DNA of 64,000 bases from Arcuatula senhousia (taxonomy: Eukaryota > Mollusca > Bivalvia > Mytilida > Mytilidae), in contig OZ020307.1 of the NCBI GenBank assembly GCA_963971305.1, forward strand, positions 61,811,702-61,875,701, read 5' to 3'. Shown here piece after piece: positions 54,470 to 64,000 of the stretch (positions within the stretch are counted from its first letter, which is position 1; each line of letters opens with the position of its first letter). Both the position numbers and the translations under genes were made by a program. The notes under the pieces are model-generated. The model was not told the origin of the DNA. It made no database searches and was given only the letters and a program-made list of their open reading frames with translations.

Positions 54470-55537
54470 TCCCCCGCCGGTGAAGCAAAAATTATCGAAC
54501 ACGGCTGATTTTTTAACTTGACCAAGGTATTAGTGATATAAAGATTTGGTATAAATGTCATGAAAATCTGTCAACATCTTTTGGGATGAGAGCGCTTACA
54601 AGGCCTGTTTTGCAAAAAAAAAACAATGACCATTTCTATGGTGAAAGTCCTCTTACTCCTACAAAAAATATCAAAAATGATGATTTTCGATCTTGTCCAA
54701 GGTATTAGTGATATTATCATTTGGTATAAATTTCATGAAAATCTGTCAACATCTGTAGGGATGAGAGCGCTTACAAGGTCTGTTTTGCAAAAAAAAAAAC
54801 CAGAGTCGTTTTTATGGTAAAAGTCTCCTTACTCCTACAACAATTATTGAAAAAGCTGATTTTCGAACTTGTCCAATGTATTAGTCATATAAACATTTGG
54901 TATAAATTTCATGAAAATTTGTCATCATCTGTAGGGATGAGAGCGCTAACAAGGTCTGTTTTGCAAAAAAACAGAGTCGTTTTAATGGTCAAAGTCCCCG
55001 AACTCCTACAAAAATTATTGAAAAATGCTGATTTTGAAACTTGTCCAAGGTATTAGTGATATTATCATTTGGTATAAATTTCATGAAAATCTGTCAGCAT
55101 CTGTAGGGATGAGATCACTTACAAGGTCTGTTTTGCAAAACAACAGAGTCGTTTTTATTGTCAAAGTCCCCTAACCTTCACAAAATGTATTGAAAAATGC
55201 TGATTTTCGAAGTTGTCCAATGTATAAGTGATATAAACATTTGGTATACATTTCATGAAAATCTGTCAGCATCTGTAGGGATGAGAGCGCTAACAAGGTA
55301 TGTTTTGCAAAAAAAAAACGCAGTCGTTTTAATGGTCAAAGTCCCCTAACCTACAACAATTCTTGAAAATGGCTGATTTTCGAACTTGTCCAAGGTATTA
55401 GTGATATTATCATTTGGTATAAATTTCATGAAAATCCTACAAAATTTGTAGCCTTGAGGGTGCTAACAAAAAGTGTGACGGACGGACGGACGGACACCCG
55501 ACATTTCTATGTCCCCGCTCCACGTTGCGGCGGGGGA
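54470..55537 (-). mobile_element. TCCCCCGCCG-ended element with a 173-bp internal satellite
   Basis: Ends TCCCCCGCCG (54470-54479) and CGGCGGGGGA (55528-55537). The interior has six tandem copies of a unit of about 173 bp (anchor TCATGAAAATCTGTCA at 54558, 54733, 54909, 55081, 55253 and 55426). A (GGAC)n run and a GTTGCGGCGGGGG hairpin close the right end. Orientation is set by the GGAC/GTCC run and is opposite to the element at 61079. No transposase. ORFs of 64-80 codons inside are satellite reading frames. Confidence 0.75.
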
Positions 55538-57837
55538 ACAACAAAAGACAAAACATATGAAACATAAAACTCCCTTTTACATTTAACTTTGAGGAGAAAA
55601 TTAACAAACTGGCCCAATATTTTATGTGTTTTGTTCGGTAAACATCTTGTATATGAAAGTTATCAATCTTTAACCTGAACAAATGTTAAAAATTAATAAG
55701 CACTATATGGAAATGAACTACATTTTTTGTGCACGTGGATCATAATAAAACTTTGACTTTTGTAGTGCGCGCAAGTTACAACAACATGTCAGACAAATAA
55801 TTATGAACTGTACCAAGAGCTAGACACGTGTTGGCAAGACACGTTCTATGAGGACCTTTGCAAGACACATTGCAGAGGTGCAAGCACAAAACAAAGAATA
55901 GCTAAATTGATAAATTAGAACGATTCTGGGTTAAGTTTGCACTATTACGAATTACTTTGATGAACATTTAACAATAAAGTGCTGAAATTGAAACATATAT
56001 AGTGGAAAAACTGCGAAAAAAAACAACCATCAAGGGGAATACATCGAAGTATCATAAAAACAATTGTTAAGAAAACTTCGTCCTTATTCATTCCATTAAA
56101 GATTTATCAGAAAGTTGTGAAGATGATATGTACCCTGTGTTGAAAAAATACGACTATTTTCATTCTTTTTATATTATTTGCATTACCTTCTAATCCATTT
56201 TCATTGTTATTTTTGTTTCTTTCATATGTTTAAAGTGTACGACGTTCTGTTGGTGTGATTTCCACTTTTGCCCTGTCACTGTCTACAAAGAGAACGATGG
56301 GAGTTGTATTCATTAACAAACACTTCTTGATGGCTCGTTTGAACATATAAACTGGTAGGGGTAGCATTTAACTTATAAAACTCAAAGTTTCATTTTGATA
56401 GTTACGATTTCCTTTGTTTTGAACCACCTGATTTATATTTCTTTTACCCCAAAAGGCTAAACTATTTGTTACAAAATGTAGTGTATATAGATATTTTGGG
56501 AACCATTCTGTAAATTCTATTCTTGCTTCTTCGAGGGTACCAATTAGTTTTACATCTTTGTATTATAAATTTATTTCTGTCTTTAAAATAATGCTTGCAC
56601 TAATTAAATTCCATTTTTAGCATAGTTGTCAATTTATTATCTGTGATGTCATTTAACATAACGCAATAAACATATTTAAATTATTTAAAAAAGATGAAAA
56701 AACAATTAGTTGGGGAAGGTATTGACAAACCAGCTAGAGTATCTTTTAACAAATTCTATATGCAAATAAAATTTGCAAATTATATGAAAGACTCAAATAT
56801 GTATTTCGAATATATTAACTCACATATTTTAAGGTTGTTAGTCCTTTACATGTAATACGCATATGGGTCGTAACAGGCGATAATAAAGTGTTCATTGTCA
56901 ATGATAACAAGGGCACCAACATACCACAGATCTTCCAGTTAATCAATTAATAACACTTGTGTGCAACCATTTTGATATCAAGGGGCTCCGAGGCCACTGA
57001 ATCGCCTACCCGCTCTGCAATGTAACTAGTTTAACTAGTTAAAGGTTTTTATATCTAACTTATAATCATTTATGCAAATAACAGCTTTCTTATTTGCAAT
57101 AGATTCAAATCCATATGGAAAATCATGAACAATCTCTTTTTCTTCTTTAAAGGTTATTAACCCTTAAAGGGGGAATCCAATCTCTGACAACTAAGGATAT
57201 GTCAGATGAGCAAAAAAACAATGCAAATTCAAGCACTCCAATATCAAACAGCAATATAAATCAACAATCATAAATTCTCCATGGGGCTCTATCTGATCTT
57301 TGCTAAAAGTTCTGGCAAGGACGATTGGAAATAACTTATCATTTCCACGTTTTAATTTTTATATGTTTGACAGTTTCTGGATTATTTGCTAGAAGAAAAA
57401 TCAAATTTAACCCTTGTTCTGTTTTCGTAACATGGAGCTATTTTTATGGGAAAAAATACCCAACCTCATTATGTCTTGTCCCAATCAGTTTGGTGTTTTT
57501 AGGGTAGAGTCTTCTAATTTATAACAGCAAAATGAAATTCAATTGTCAGAAAAGATAAATTATTTTTACAGTGGTTTAGTCAATTTTGATGTCTGTAATG
57601 GATTTTAAGTTGCTTTAAAATCTGCTGTGATTTTTGTTTTATTTAAAGGAATGTTTGCCATACCAAAATTAACAATTGGCCAAACTTAATTAACAGTTTT
57701 AAAGAATAGAAAATTGAATGAAAGGTAACGACCCGCGAAGACGACGAAGGACGAAGATGGTCACAAAGGGAAGACAATGACTTACATGGACTTTTGGTCC
57801 AGGTGAGCATATAACAAATGGGGACTAAAAATCTCAC
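55538..57837. other. No gene recognised
   Basis: AT-rich. TAACTAGTT is doubled near 57022-57040. GCTCACCTGG... at 57720-57810 (minus strand) resembles a common bivalve repeat. Confidence 0.4.
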
Positions 57838-57945
57838 CTGCTTTGGTATTTGACAACTGTTCGAAATTGTAGTATTAAGATCATCGTGTTTGCCTACTGA
57901 GCCAAAAACACCTTCAAGACATCCTGTCAGTTCCATTTTAAACAT
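57838..57945 (-). other. Candidate first coding exon of an unknown gene
   Basis: On the minus strand, ATG starts 36 codons (MFKMELTGCLEGVFG... to SNSCQIPKQ) that end at a good donor, AAGCAG|GTGAGA. After it the sequence turns into a repeat, as an intron might. A TATA-containing block like that of the GPCR promoter lies about 480 bp upstream (58420-58465). No downstream exon could be found in the window and no family is recognised, so this could be chance. Confidence 0.25.
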
Positions 57946-58299
57946 TGTGAAAATGAAAAACTTATCCTTTAGAATAATTTGTTTTTGCTACAGTAAATAC
58001 TTCTTCAAAATTTAGCAAGTTTGAAAGCTTTCTTCTTTGAAAACGAGACCCCTGTTTCTATTTTTGTTAAGAACAGAAAACGACATAGAGGGTAATTCAA
58101 GTGGACAGTGTACCGAAATACACATATCAGTAAACTAGAATGCATGAAACTAGCCATTAATCCTTGGCAAATAACTGGCGATGTTATTATAGAAATAAGG
58201 GAAATCATTTTTTTTATTCGGGGATTAAAACCCTCACTATTTAACGTTATATTCTGCCTCAACTGTAAAAGTTGCAGATCTGTCAAAAATAGTACGACT

Positions 58300-58600
58300 T
58301 CAATCTGAATTCTGATCAGGGTTGTTTAATTCCAATGTTTTCGTCTGATATCTGAAAACAAACCAAACATGTAATGTTAGTTATTTAAACGTCAATAAAA
58401 CAAAGTCAGAGAAAACCTGACTTTATATGCAATTAAAAGCATCAAAACAGCAGATCACATGTCACGATATGCATGCAGATAAAGCTATACTTGTACGTCA
58501 TTTCATAGGAAGATGCTTTGTATGATAATCGACCCAGAGTCACGTTTTCATATTAAGCATCTCATTATCTCATTATTGGTTTATTAGATACGACACCTTG
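58300..58600 (-). promoter_or_regulatory. Promoter-like block similar to the GPCR upstream region
   Basis: The minus strand has GACATGTGATCTG (about 58452-58464), a spacer, TTGCATATAAAGTCAGG (TATA about 58422-58430) and TTTTCT. The receptor upstream region has the same elements in the same order and spacing. Confidence 0.35.
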
Positions 58601-58869
58601 ACATTTTATGTCACATGTGAGAAAACAATTACGAGTACATATTAGATCTCACAGAAATAATAAGCATTTTCAAAAACATTTTATAGAATTGCAAATGCAT
58701 ATTTGAGTTAGTAAGGAGCACAGATGTCATGTGACCATGAAATTCAAAAATGCAAAAAGTTGCATTGCAATCCATGAATATATTAAAATCAAGCTTAATT
58801 ATTTTGTAAATTGAAAGTCATTAATACATTTGTAATAAAATTACAAATACCAAAACGCGGGAATAATCG

Positions 58870-58945
58870 GTTAACTTGGGTATGCTTTATATCGATATTT
58901 CAAGCAGTAACCTCTCATCAGTAGCATTTGAATCAAAACATTGGA
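58870..58945 (+). repeat. Fragment of the MLYIDISRSNL-family repeat
   Basis: GGGTATGCTTTATATCGATA, then CTCATCAGTAGCATTTGAAT and CAAAACATTGGA, matching 5211-5280 and 7445-7485. Confidence 0.6.
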
Positions 58946-59609
58946 CAAAATAGTAATAGTAATTAAAAATATGCACTTACAATTCTTTTTAAAATATATT
59001 TTTTTGAAATAAGGAAGGGAGATATTAAATAAAGGTTGGAATTGTAGACAAATCTTTCAGCTGGTAACCCTTTTTTATGTTAAATTTCGAAATATATTGC
59101 ATAACATTAAGTTTGATTAAACTAAAACATGATTTGATTTTTTCTGATGCCATGTTTTATGCTAATATTTTGGCCTTCCTATATAATTAATTGTAAAAGG
59201 ACATTTTGAGCTACATGTAAGGTGGTAAGGTTGTCCAACATCTATACACAAGAAATAGTTTGAACCAAATATTAATATATTAAAAATGTGGCCAATTTGA
59301 AATCTTTGTTAATTTCATGACACTTTAAGAATGTTTATTTTATTCAGTTTCGAAAGAAACAACCACTATGTAAATTAATGTTCAATGAACAGTCTTACAC
59401 GCCTCGATGATTAAATGTTTATCGTAATTATTTAACAATCTTGTATGTTTCTTTCTCGGTGTCGCGAATGTTTCAATTCTTCGGCATTGAAAATTAAGTT
59501 TCCGTTATCGGGTTCTTGTTACCTGACAAGCATACCAAGTTTTGCTACTTTGTTCCATTAAAGATGAAGAGTCTGTTTATGTGAATTCATCAAATTTAAA
59601 AACAAAAAA
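58946..59609. other. No gene recognised
   Basis: AT-rich spacer up to the 27-bp direct repeat. Nothing supportable seen. Confidence 0.35.
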
Positions 59610-60493
59610 TGTCCCTACACCATCAGTTCTCGATAATTCTGAATGGTTTGTTTTGTTGTGATGATTTTTTGTCTGCCGGTTTTGTCTTTGGTTTGTTTTG
59701 TTGTGATGATTTTTTGTCTGCCGGTTTTGTCTTTTGGTTTGTTTTGTTGTGATGATTTTTTGTCTGCCGGTTTTGTCTTTGGTTTGTTTTGTTGTGATGA
59801 TTTTTTGTCTGCTGGTTTTGTCTTTGGTTTGTTTTGTTGTGATGATTTTTTGTCTGCCGGTTTTGTCTTTGGTTTGTTTTGTTGTGATGATTTTTTGTCT
59901 GCCGGTTTTGTCTTTTGGTTTGTTTTGTTGTGATGATTTTTTGTCTGCCGGTTTTGTCTTTGGTTTGTTTTGTTGTGATGATTTTTTGTCTGCTGGTTTT
60001 GTCTTTGGTTTGTTTTGTTGTGATGATTTTTGTCTGCCGGTTTTGTCTTTGTCCTTACGGTTTTATGGTACTGATTACCCCTTTGGTACACCTTTGCTTC
60101 TTTCATTAAGTGACTTGCTATTGAGAACATAGTATAATAAGGACTTTAATATAACTCTGCCTTTACGAGTTGATATTTGACTAGATAAAAAAAAAAAGGA
60201 GATTTTATCAAGCGCTCGCGTTTCGTTGTATATTTTAGTGTGTGTATTTATCTAAACCATTGCACAAACGAAAATCTGTCTAATCAACAAAGTAAAAAAG
60301 GTTGCTTTTCCAACAATGCCAAATTGTCAAATTTGATCATGTTTTCTGTGGCTTTAGGAAAAGTCAAATTTAAGAAGAATTATAGATACAACAAGCAAAG
60401 TTAATTCAATGTCCTCATAATTGTGTATAAAAACCGTTTATTTTCCTTAAGCCCAATTCTTTTCCTTGTCCCTACACCATCAGTTCTCGATAA
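59610..60493. mobile_element. Insertion-like segment bounded by perfect 27-bp direct repeats
   Basis: TGTCCCTACACCATCAGTTC plus 7 further identical bases occurs at 59610-59636 and again at 60467-60493. Between them lie a 45-bp minisatellite and a sequence ending CCCTTTGGTACACCTTTGCTTC, which resembles the RT-element tail. The repeats look like a target-site duplication, but the inserted segment does not start or end with recognisable element ends. Confidence 0.5.
59644..60051 (+). repeat. 45-bp minisatellite, about nine units
   Basis: Unit GGTTTGTTTTGTTGTGATGA... to ...CCGGTTTTGTCTTT. Most units are 45 bp and a few 46 bp. Because 45 is a multiple of three, long artefact ORFs appear on both strands (for example 171 codons on the minus strand rich in HNKTNQ). 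These are not genes. GGTTTTGTCTTTG is also part of the RT-element tail, from which the array may have expanded. Confidence 0.85.
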
Positions 60494-60501
60494 AAATAAA
60501 C

Positions 60502-60555
60502 AATCATCATATCATCATCATCGTCATCATCGTCGTCGTCATGATCATAATCATT
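60502..60555. repeat. TCA/TCG microsatellite
   Basis: An irregular run of ATC, TCG and TCA triplets with no ORF significance. Confidence 0.7.
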
Positions 60556-61078
60556 GGTGTTCATTTTTGAAACATAGCAGCAATAACAGCACATGAGCGT
60601 AGCAAAAAACAACCGTAACCTCCATAGAAGTTATGAGATTTCAGCACATGTCCGATTTTTTTAGGTTCAGGGTTTTATTTTTCTATGATAAGTTTTAATG
60701 CAGCTGTTCTTCAGGAACTACTATTACCAAAAATTTTTGTTTTTAAATTTGATGCCTTAAAAAGGGATAATAGATAGAGGTATACAATAAGGAGAAGTTT
60801 GATATGACGACGACAAATGAAAGCTATTCACCGCAAATATACTGTGATGTCGGCATTTTCACAGTAAGAACCAAGACATTAAGAGCAGAATATGTTTGAA
60901 ATCAAATGCACTTAAAGAAGCAGAGGTACAAATGGGGTATCCGAATGTCAAAAGTCTGAAAGTCAAAAAATCTGTTCGTAATTCCGTTGCTTGTATGACT
61001 TGCTTTGATTTCATAGGTAGACAATCACGTCTGACACAAAAATTGTAACCACAAGTTTACGTTGCTCCTCGATTATTG
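60556..61078. repeat. Spacer with a 50-bp solo tail fragment
   Basis: At 60915-60965, GAAGCAGAGGTACAAATGGG then GTATCCGAATGTCAAAAGTC is the terminal piece of the RT-element tail on the minus strand. Nothing else recognised. Confidence 0.5.
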
Positions 61079-61982
61079 TCCCCCGCCGCAACGCGGCGTA
61101 GAGACTTAGTAATGGTCTCCGTCCGTCCGTCTGTCCGTCCGTCCGTCCGTCACGTTTTTTGTGGGTGCAACTCCTCGGACACTACTGAACGGATGTTGCT
61201 GAAACTTTACACACTGATAGGGTACAATTAGTAGATGATCATCCCATATTTGAAATTTTCAAAATGGCCGCCGTTTCCATGGAAACGGAAGAAAGGTCAA
61301 AATATAGGACATTCAATATCTCGGTTACCTAGGTGCACAGGGTTCTGAAATTTTGTAGGCTGATAGAGCAAAAGGTACTCTATAATAATACGAAAAAAAT
61401 TTTGAAGCGATATTTACGGTTTTCGAGTTATTTACGGATTTGTGATTTTTCAGTCCGAAAAATGTGACTTAGTCAAACGTTTTTGTGGGTACAACTCCTC
61501 GGACACTACTGAACGGATGTTGCTGAAACTTTACACACTGATAGGGTACTGTTAGTAGATGATCATCCAATATTTGAAATTTTAAAAATGGCCGCTGTTT
61601 CCATGGAAACAGGGAAGAAAGGTCAAAATATAGGACATCCAATATCTTGGTTACCTAGGTGCACAGGGTTCTGAAATTTTTTAGGCTGATAGACCAAAAG
61701 GTACTCTATATTAATAAGAAAAAAAATTTGAAGCGATATTTACGGTTTTCTAGTTATAAATGAAGTTGTGATTTTTCAGTCCGAAAAATGGGACTTTGTC
61801 AAACGTTTTTGTGGGTGCAACTCCTTGGATACTACTGAATGGATGTTGCTGAAACTTTACACACTGATAGGGTACTGTTAATAGATGATCATCCCATATT
61901 TTTACAACCTATTTCTATCGTTTCTCAGAGAATGTATTGCTTGAATTGACATACCACACAACTTTTATGCAGCGGCGGGGGA
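61079..61982 (+). mobile_element. TCCCCCGCCG-ended element with a 325-bp internal satellite
   Basis: Ends TCCCCCGCCG (61079-61088) and CGGCGGGGGA (61973-61982). A perfect small hairpin CGCCGC-AAC-GCGGCG sits at the left end, followed by a (GTCC)n run. The interior repeats a unit of about 325 bp just over twice (GTGGGTGCAACTCCTCGGAC near 61161, 61486 and 61812). It shares ends and the GTCC run with 54470-55537, but the satellite is different. No ORF. Confidence 0.75.
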
Positions 61983-62039
61983 CACATGGCTACGCGTAGC
62001 AATCTTGTTTATATGGGGACATGGAAGACTCTCATAGAC

Positions 62040-62345
62040 TAACATGGGGTTACGGGGTTTCTTTCTCTCAGATGAATGCAGATGTTGGTTTGTCATAGGC
62101 TTTAGTTTTGTCCTTCTTTACCGAATATGACAAGCTGAATTGACCATTAGCGACACGACGGGTGTGCTATAGCAGGCAGGTACTTTTTACTCTTCACGAC
62201 GACCTTGGTTCACTCTCGTTACGACATCAGTTTTCAGTCAGTTGTTTTTGTTTTGTCTGTTTTGTGCTGTTCTCGATCGTTCGTGTTTACTTGTTTTGTC
62301 TTTACCCTTTCGGACTTTTGACATTCGGATGACCCGTTGTTCTAA
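62040..62345 (+). repeat. RT-element 3' end and tail, 5'-truncated
   Basis: Starts in the C-terminal codons (TCTCAGATGAATGCAGATG, equivalent to SQMNAD), then CACGACGGGTGTGCTATAGC and the tail to TTCGGATGACCCGTTG. It is the plus-strand equivalent of 41030-41300. Confidence 0.7.
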
Positions 62346-62959
62346 ATACGTAAATGTCGCTTTCCTTTAACGTTGGTCATTCATGTGTGCATAAAAACGC
62401 ACGTCATTTTAATATTAGAAAATAAAACAAATGTTTCAACTTTTATGCTTTAAATAAAACATTTCTGGGATAAAATAAGCAAAAAATATTGATAGGTATC
62501 ATATGACGCTTTAAAATTACTGACATTACAATTTTAGTGGGGAACAGGTACCTTTTCATTTATAGTGTTTGCATTAACTACTATATTGTGACTTTATTCC
62601 GACGTAAAGAATGCAAAAAATGTTAATAAGGTGTTTACCATGCATTGAAATTTCATACAAATACTTGAAAAGTTTGATTATCCAACATAAATGTCTCTAT
62701 TCTTTCACGATATCAAAATACATTTTACAAATTTATGCTAGAAAAATATTAAAATCATTTATCAATTTTAATAGCAAGACGGTCGTACATGAAAAGAAAT
62801 TTAGGCAAACCTTCACAACCTAAAATGTTTTGTTGTTTTTTTAAATCGTTCGTGGAAAAGTGTAAAATTTGAAAGAATTTATTTGTGTTTTATGCTTGTG
62901 GCGCTGAAAAAAACCAATAATAAAGTTTAATGCTTCTTTCACACTTTACACTTTAAGAT
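62346..62959. other. No gene recognised
   Basis: AT-rich. A 70-codon ORF at 62611 has no motif or splice context. Confidence 0.35.
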
Positions 62960-63260
62960 GACACAAACGTGAAATGCAAGTTCGTTTTATTTTCATTATC
63001 GCCAAATAAAGCATAAGAGCACGTGTCCCAGTCTGTTATATCAGTTGTCTATTTTAAAACAGTTTTAATAAGGAAATAATTCAAGATGTTTATACATTTC
63101 TGCATAATTGAAAATTGATGCATAATTTATATGTGCATGTGCTGTACTCTTTCGTCACTAGCATAAATATAATCATATTATCAAACCTGAACAAAACAGA
63201 TGTATATGACGACAGCAATTAGGAAAAGATTAACAACAAAATACGTATATATCTATATAG
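62960..63260. repeat. Block B, copy 4
   Basis: GAGCACGTGTCCCAGTCTGT, TTTAATAAGGAAATAATTC, CTTTCGTCACTAGCATAAAT and GTATATGACGACAGCAATTA, collinear with copies 1-3. Confidence 0.55.
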
Positions 63261-64000
63261 CGATGACGGAAATACACAGTAAAAATGACAACATTTTAAG
63301 CACAACAAAATTTAATTTTGAATATTCTTACATTTCGAAAACAATTTACACTTCAAAATCAAAATCAAGAGATTTGACCAAAATCCATGCAGTTAATGCA
63401 AGTTATGTTTGCTACTCATTCTATGACGGTTTCTTTAACATTTGTAAGCCTTTTAAATAAATCTAAAACCAAACACTATATATTTCAATAACAAAAATAT
63501 AAAATGTTTTTTTTCTTGCGCTTTTTGCTGTAGATTTGTCTTCATGTTAATATATCAGAAACTGATGTTAATGTGATTGAAATTCACATGCAAGGGAAAA
63601 GGAAATAGTTCATCCAATGTTGATGGCTTTCTATAGCTTGTACCGGAAAGAGCTCGGAAGAACTAAGGTTTGAAAATTATAATTCAAACATTTGCATTTA
63701 GGTTAGTCAGGAATGTTTATATTCTCTTCAAGGTTTCAAGGAGTTTTATGTTTCACCATTTGATGCTTAAAACAGAAATACAGGAAAAATATTTCAAATG
63801 ATAATTCAAAAATATACCGTTAATAAGATTTATTAATCTCTTAAATAGAGAATGTGTTGACTTATCTTACTTGTGATACACAATAAAAGATGTAGGCCAA
63901 TGTAAGTGACAAAATCTACATGTAAACGAATGGAAAATTTGAATGAGTTCATTGATTGATTTAAAGTGTTTCAGTAGTCTTTTTAATCCGCTGCAAATGA
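63261..64000. other. No gene recognised
   Basis: AT-rich. The 86-codon ORF at 63200-63460 overlaps block B and shows no motif. Confidence 0.35.

Noticed and set aside
54558..55440. Regularly spaced repeats, considered as a CRISPR-like array
   Set aside because: Units of about 173 bp are contiguous tandem repeats without unique spacers, inside a eukaryotic element with defined ends.
59615..60130. 171-codon minus-strand ORF rich in HNKTNQ and plus-strand Cys/Phe-rich ORFs
   Set aside because: They are reading frames through a 45-bp minisatellite whose unit length is a multiple of three. No independent coding evidence.
1..64000. tRNA, rRNA or snRNA genes
   Set aside because: No cloverleaf with a GGTTCGAATCC-type arm and no recognisable rRNA or snRNA core was seen on either strand. 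A covariance-model scan would settle it.

Overview
The window is AT-rich, intron-containing, repeat-dense animal DNA with no bacterial gene structure. Its most frequent short repeat carries a hammerhead-ribozyme-like core (CTGATGA, GTCT/AGAC stem, GAAA, CGCGCGTC, TGGCGTAG). With the other repeat families this points to a bivalve mollusc, most likely a mussel (Mytilidae). That assignment comes from recall of repeat families, not a search.

Only one confident host protein gene is visible: a two-exon class A G protein-coupled receptor on the minus strand (30559-33184, 407 codons after joining), resembling neuropeptide receptors of the NPY/GPR83 type. Its surroundings have been duplicated and have decayed. 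Blocks matching its 3' flank, its last exon and its intron recur at about 16.6-17.7, 19.1-19.4, 21.8-23.8 and 27.4-27.6 kb, including a broken last exon with its splice acceptor at 22601-22754. A TATA-containing promoter-like block recurs at 58.4 kb.

The most striking region is 7.2-16.1 kb. Two tandem units of about 1.3 kb, each starting with a hammerhead core, are interrupted by a 5.6-kb palindromic Penelope-like retroelement (9238-14831). Its two 2.2-kb inverted arms each encode the same reverse transcriptase (RT). The spacer holds a 5'-truncated basic ORF1 and the 5' part of RT ORF2. The palindrome is flanked by an exact-length 514-bp direct repeat (8720-9233 and 14832-15345) whose left edge lies one nucleotide past the hammerhead cleavage site.

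The rest is a nested repeat landscape. It holds five decayed copies of a second RT family (FDFSTLYT/YIDD type) and its 3' tails, many of them solo. A Penelope GIY-YIG fragment is inserted in one of those copies. There are two decayed LINEs, one enclosed in a 3.5-kb element with 540-bp terminal inverted repeats. Two MITEs, two elements with shared TCCCCCGCCG ends but different internal satellites, and a 45-bp minisatellite bounded by a perfect 27-bp direct repeat are also present. Regions 39-64 kb contain no confident host gene and carry several diverged internal duplications.
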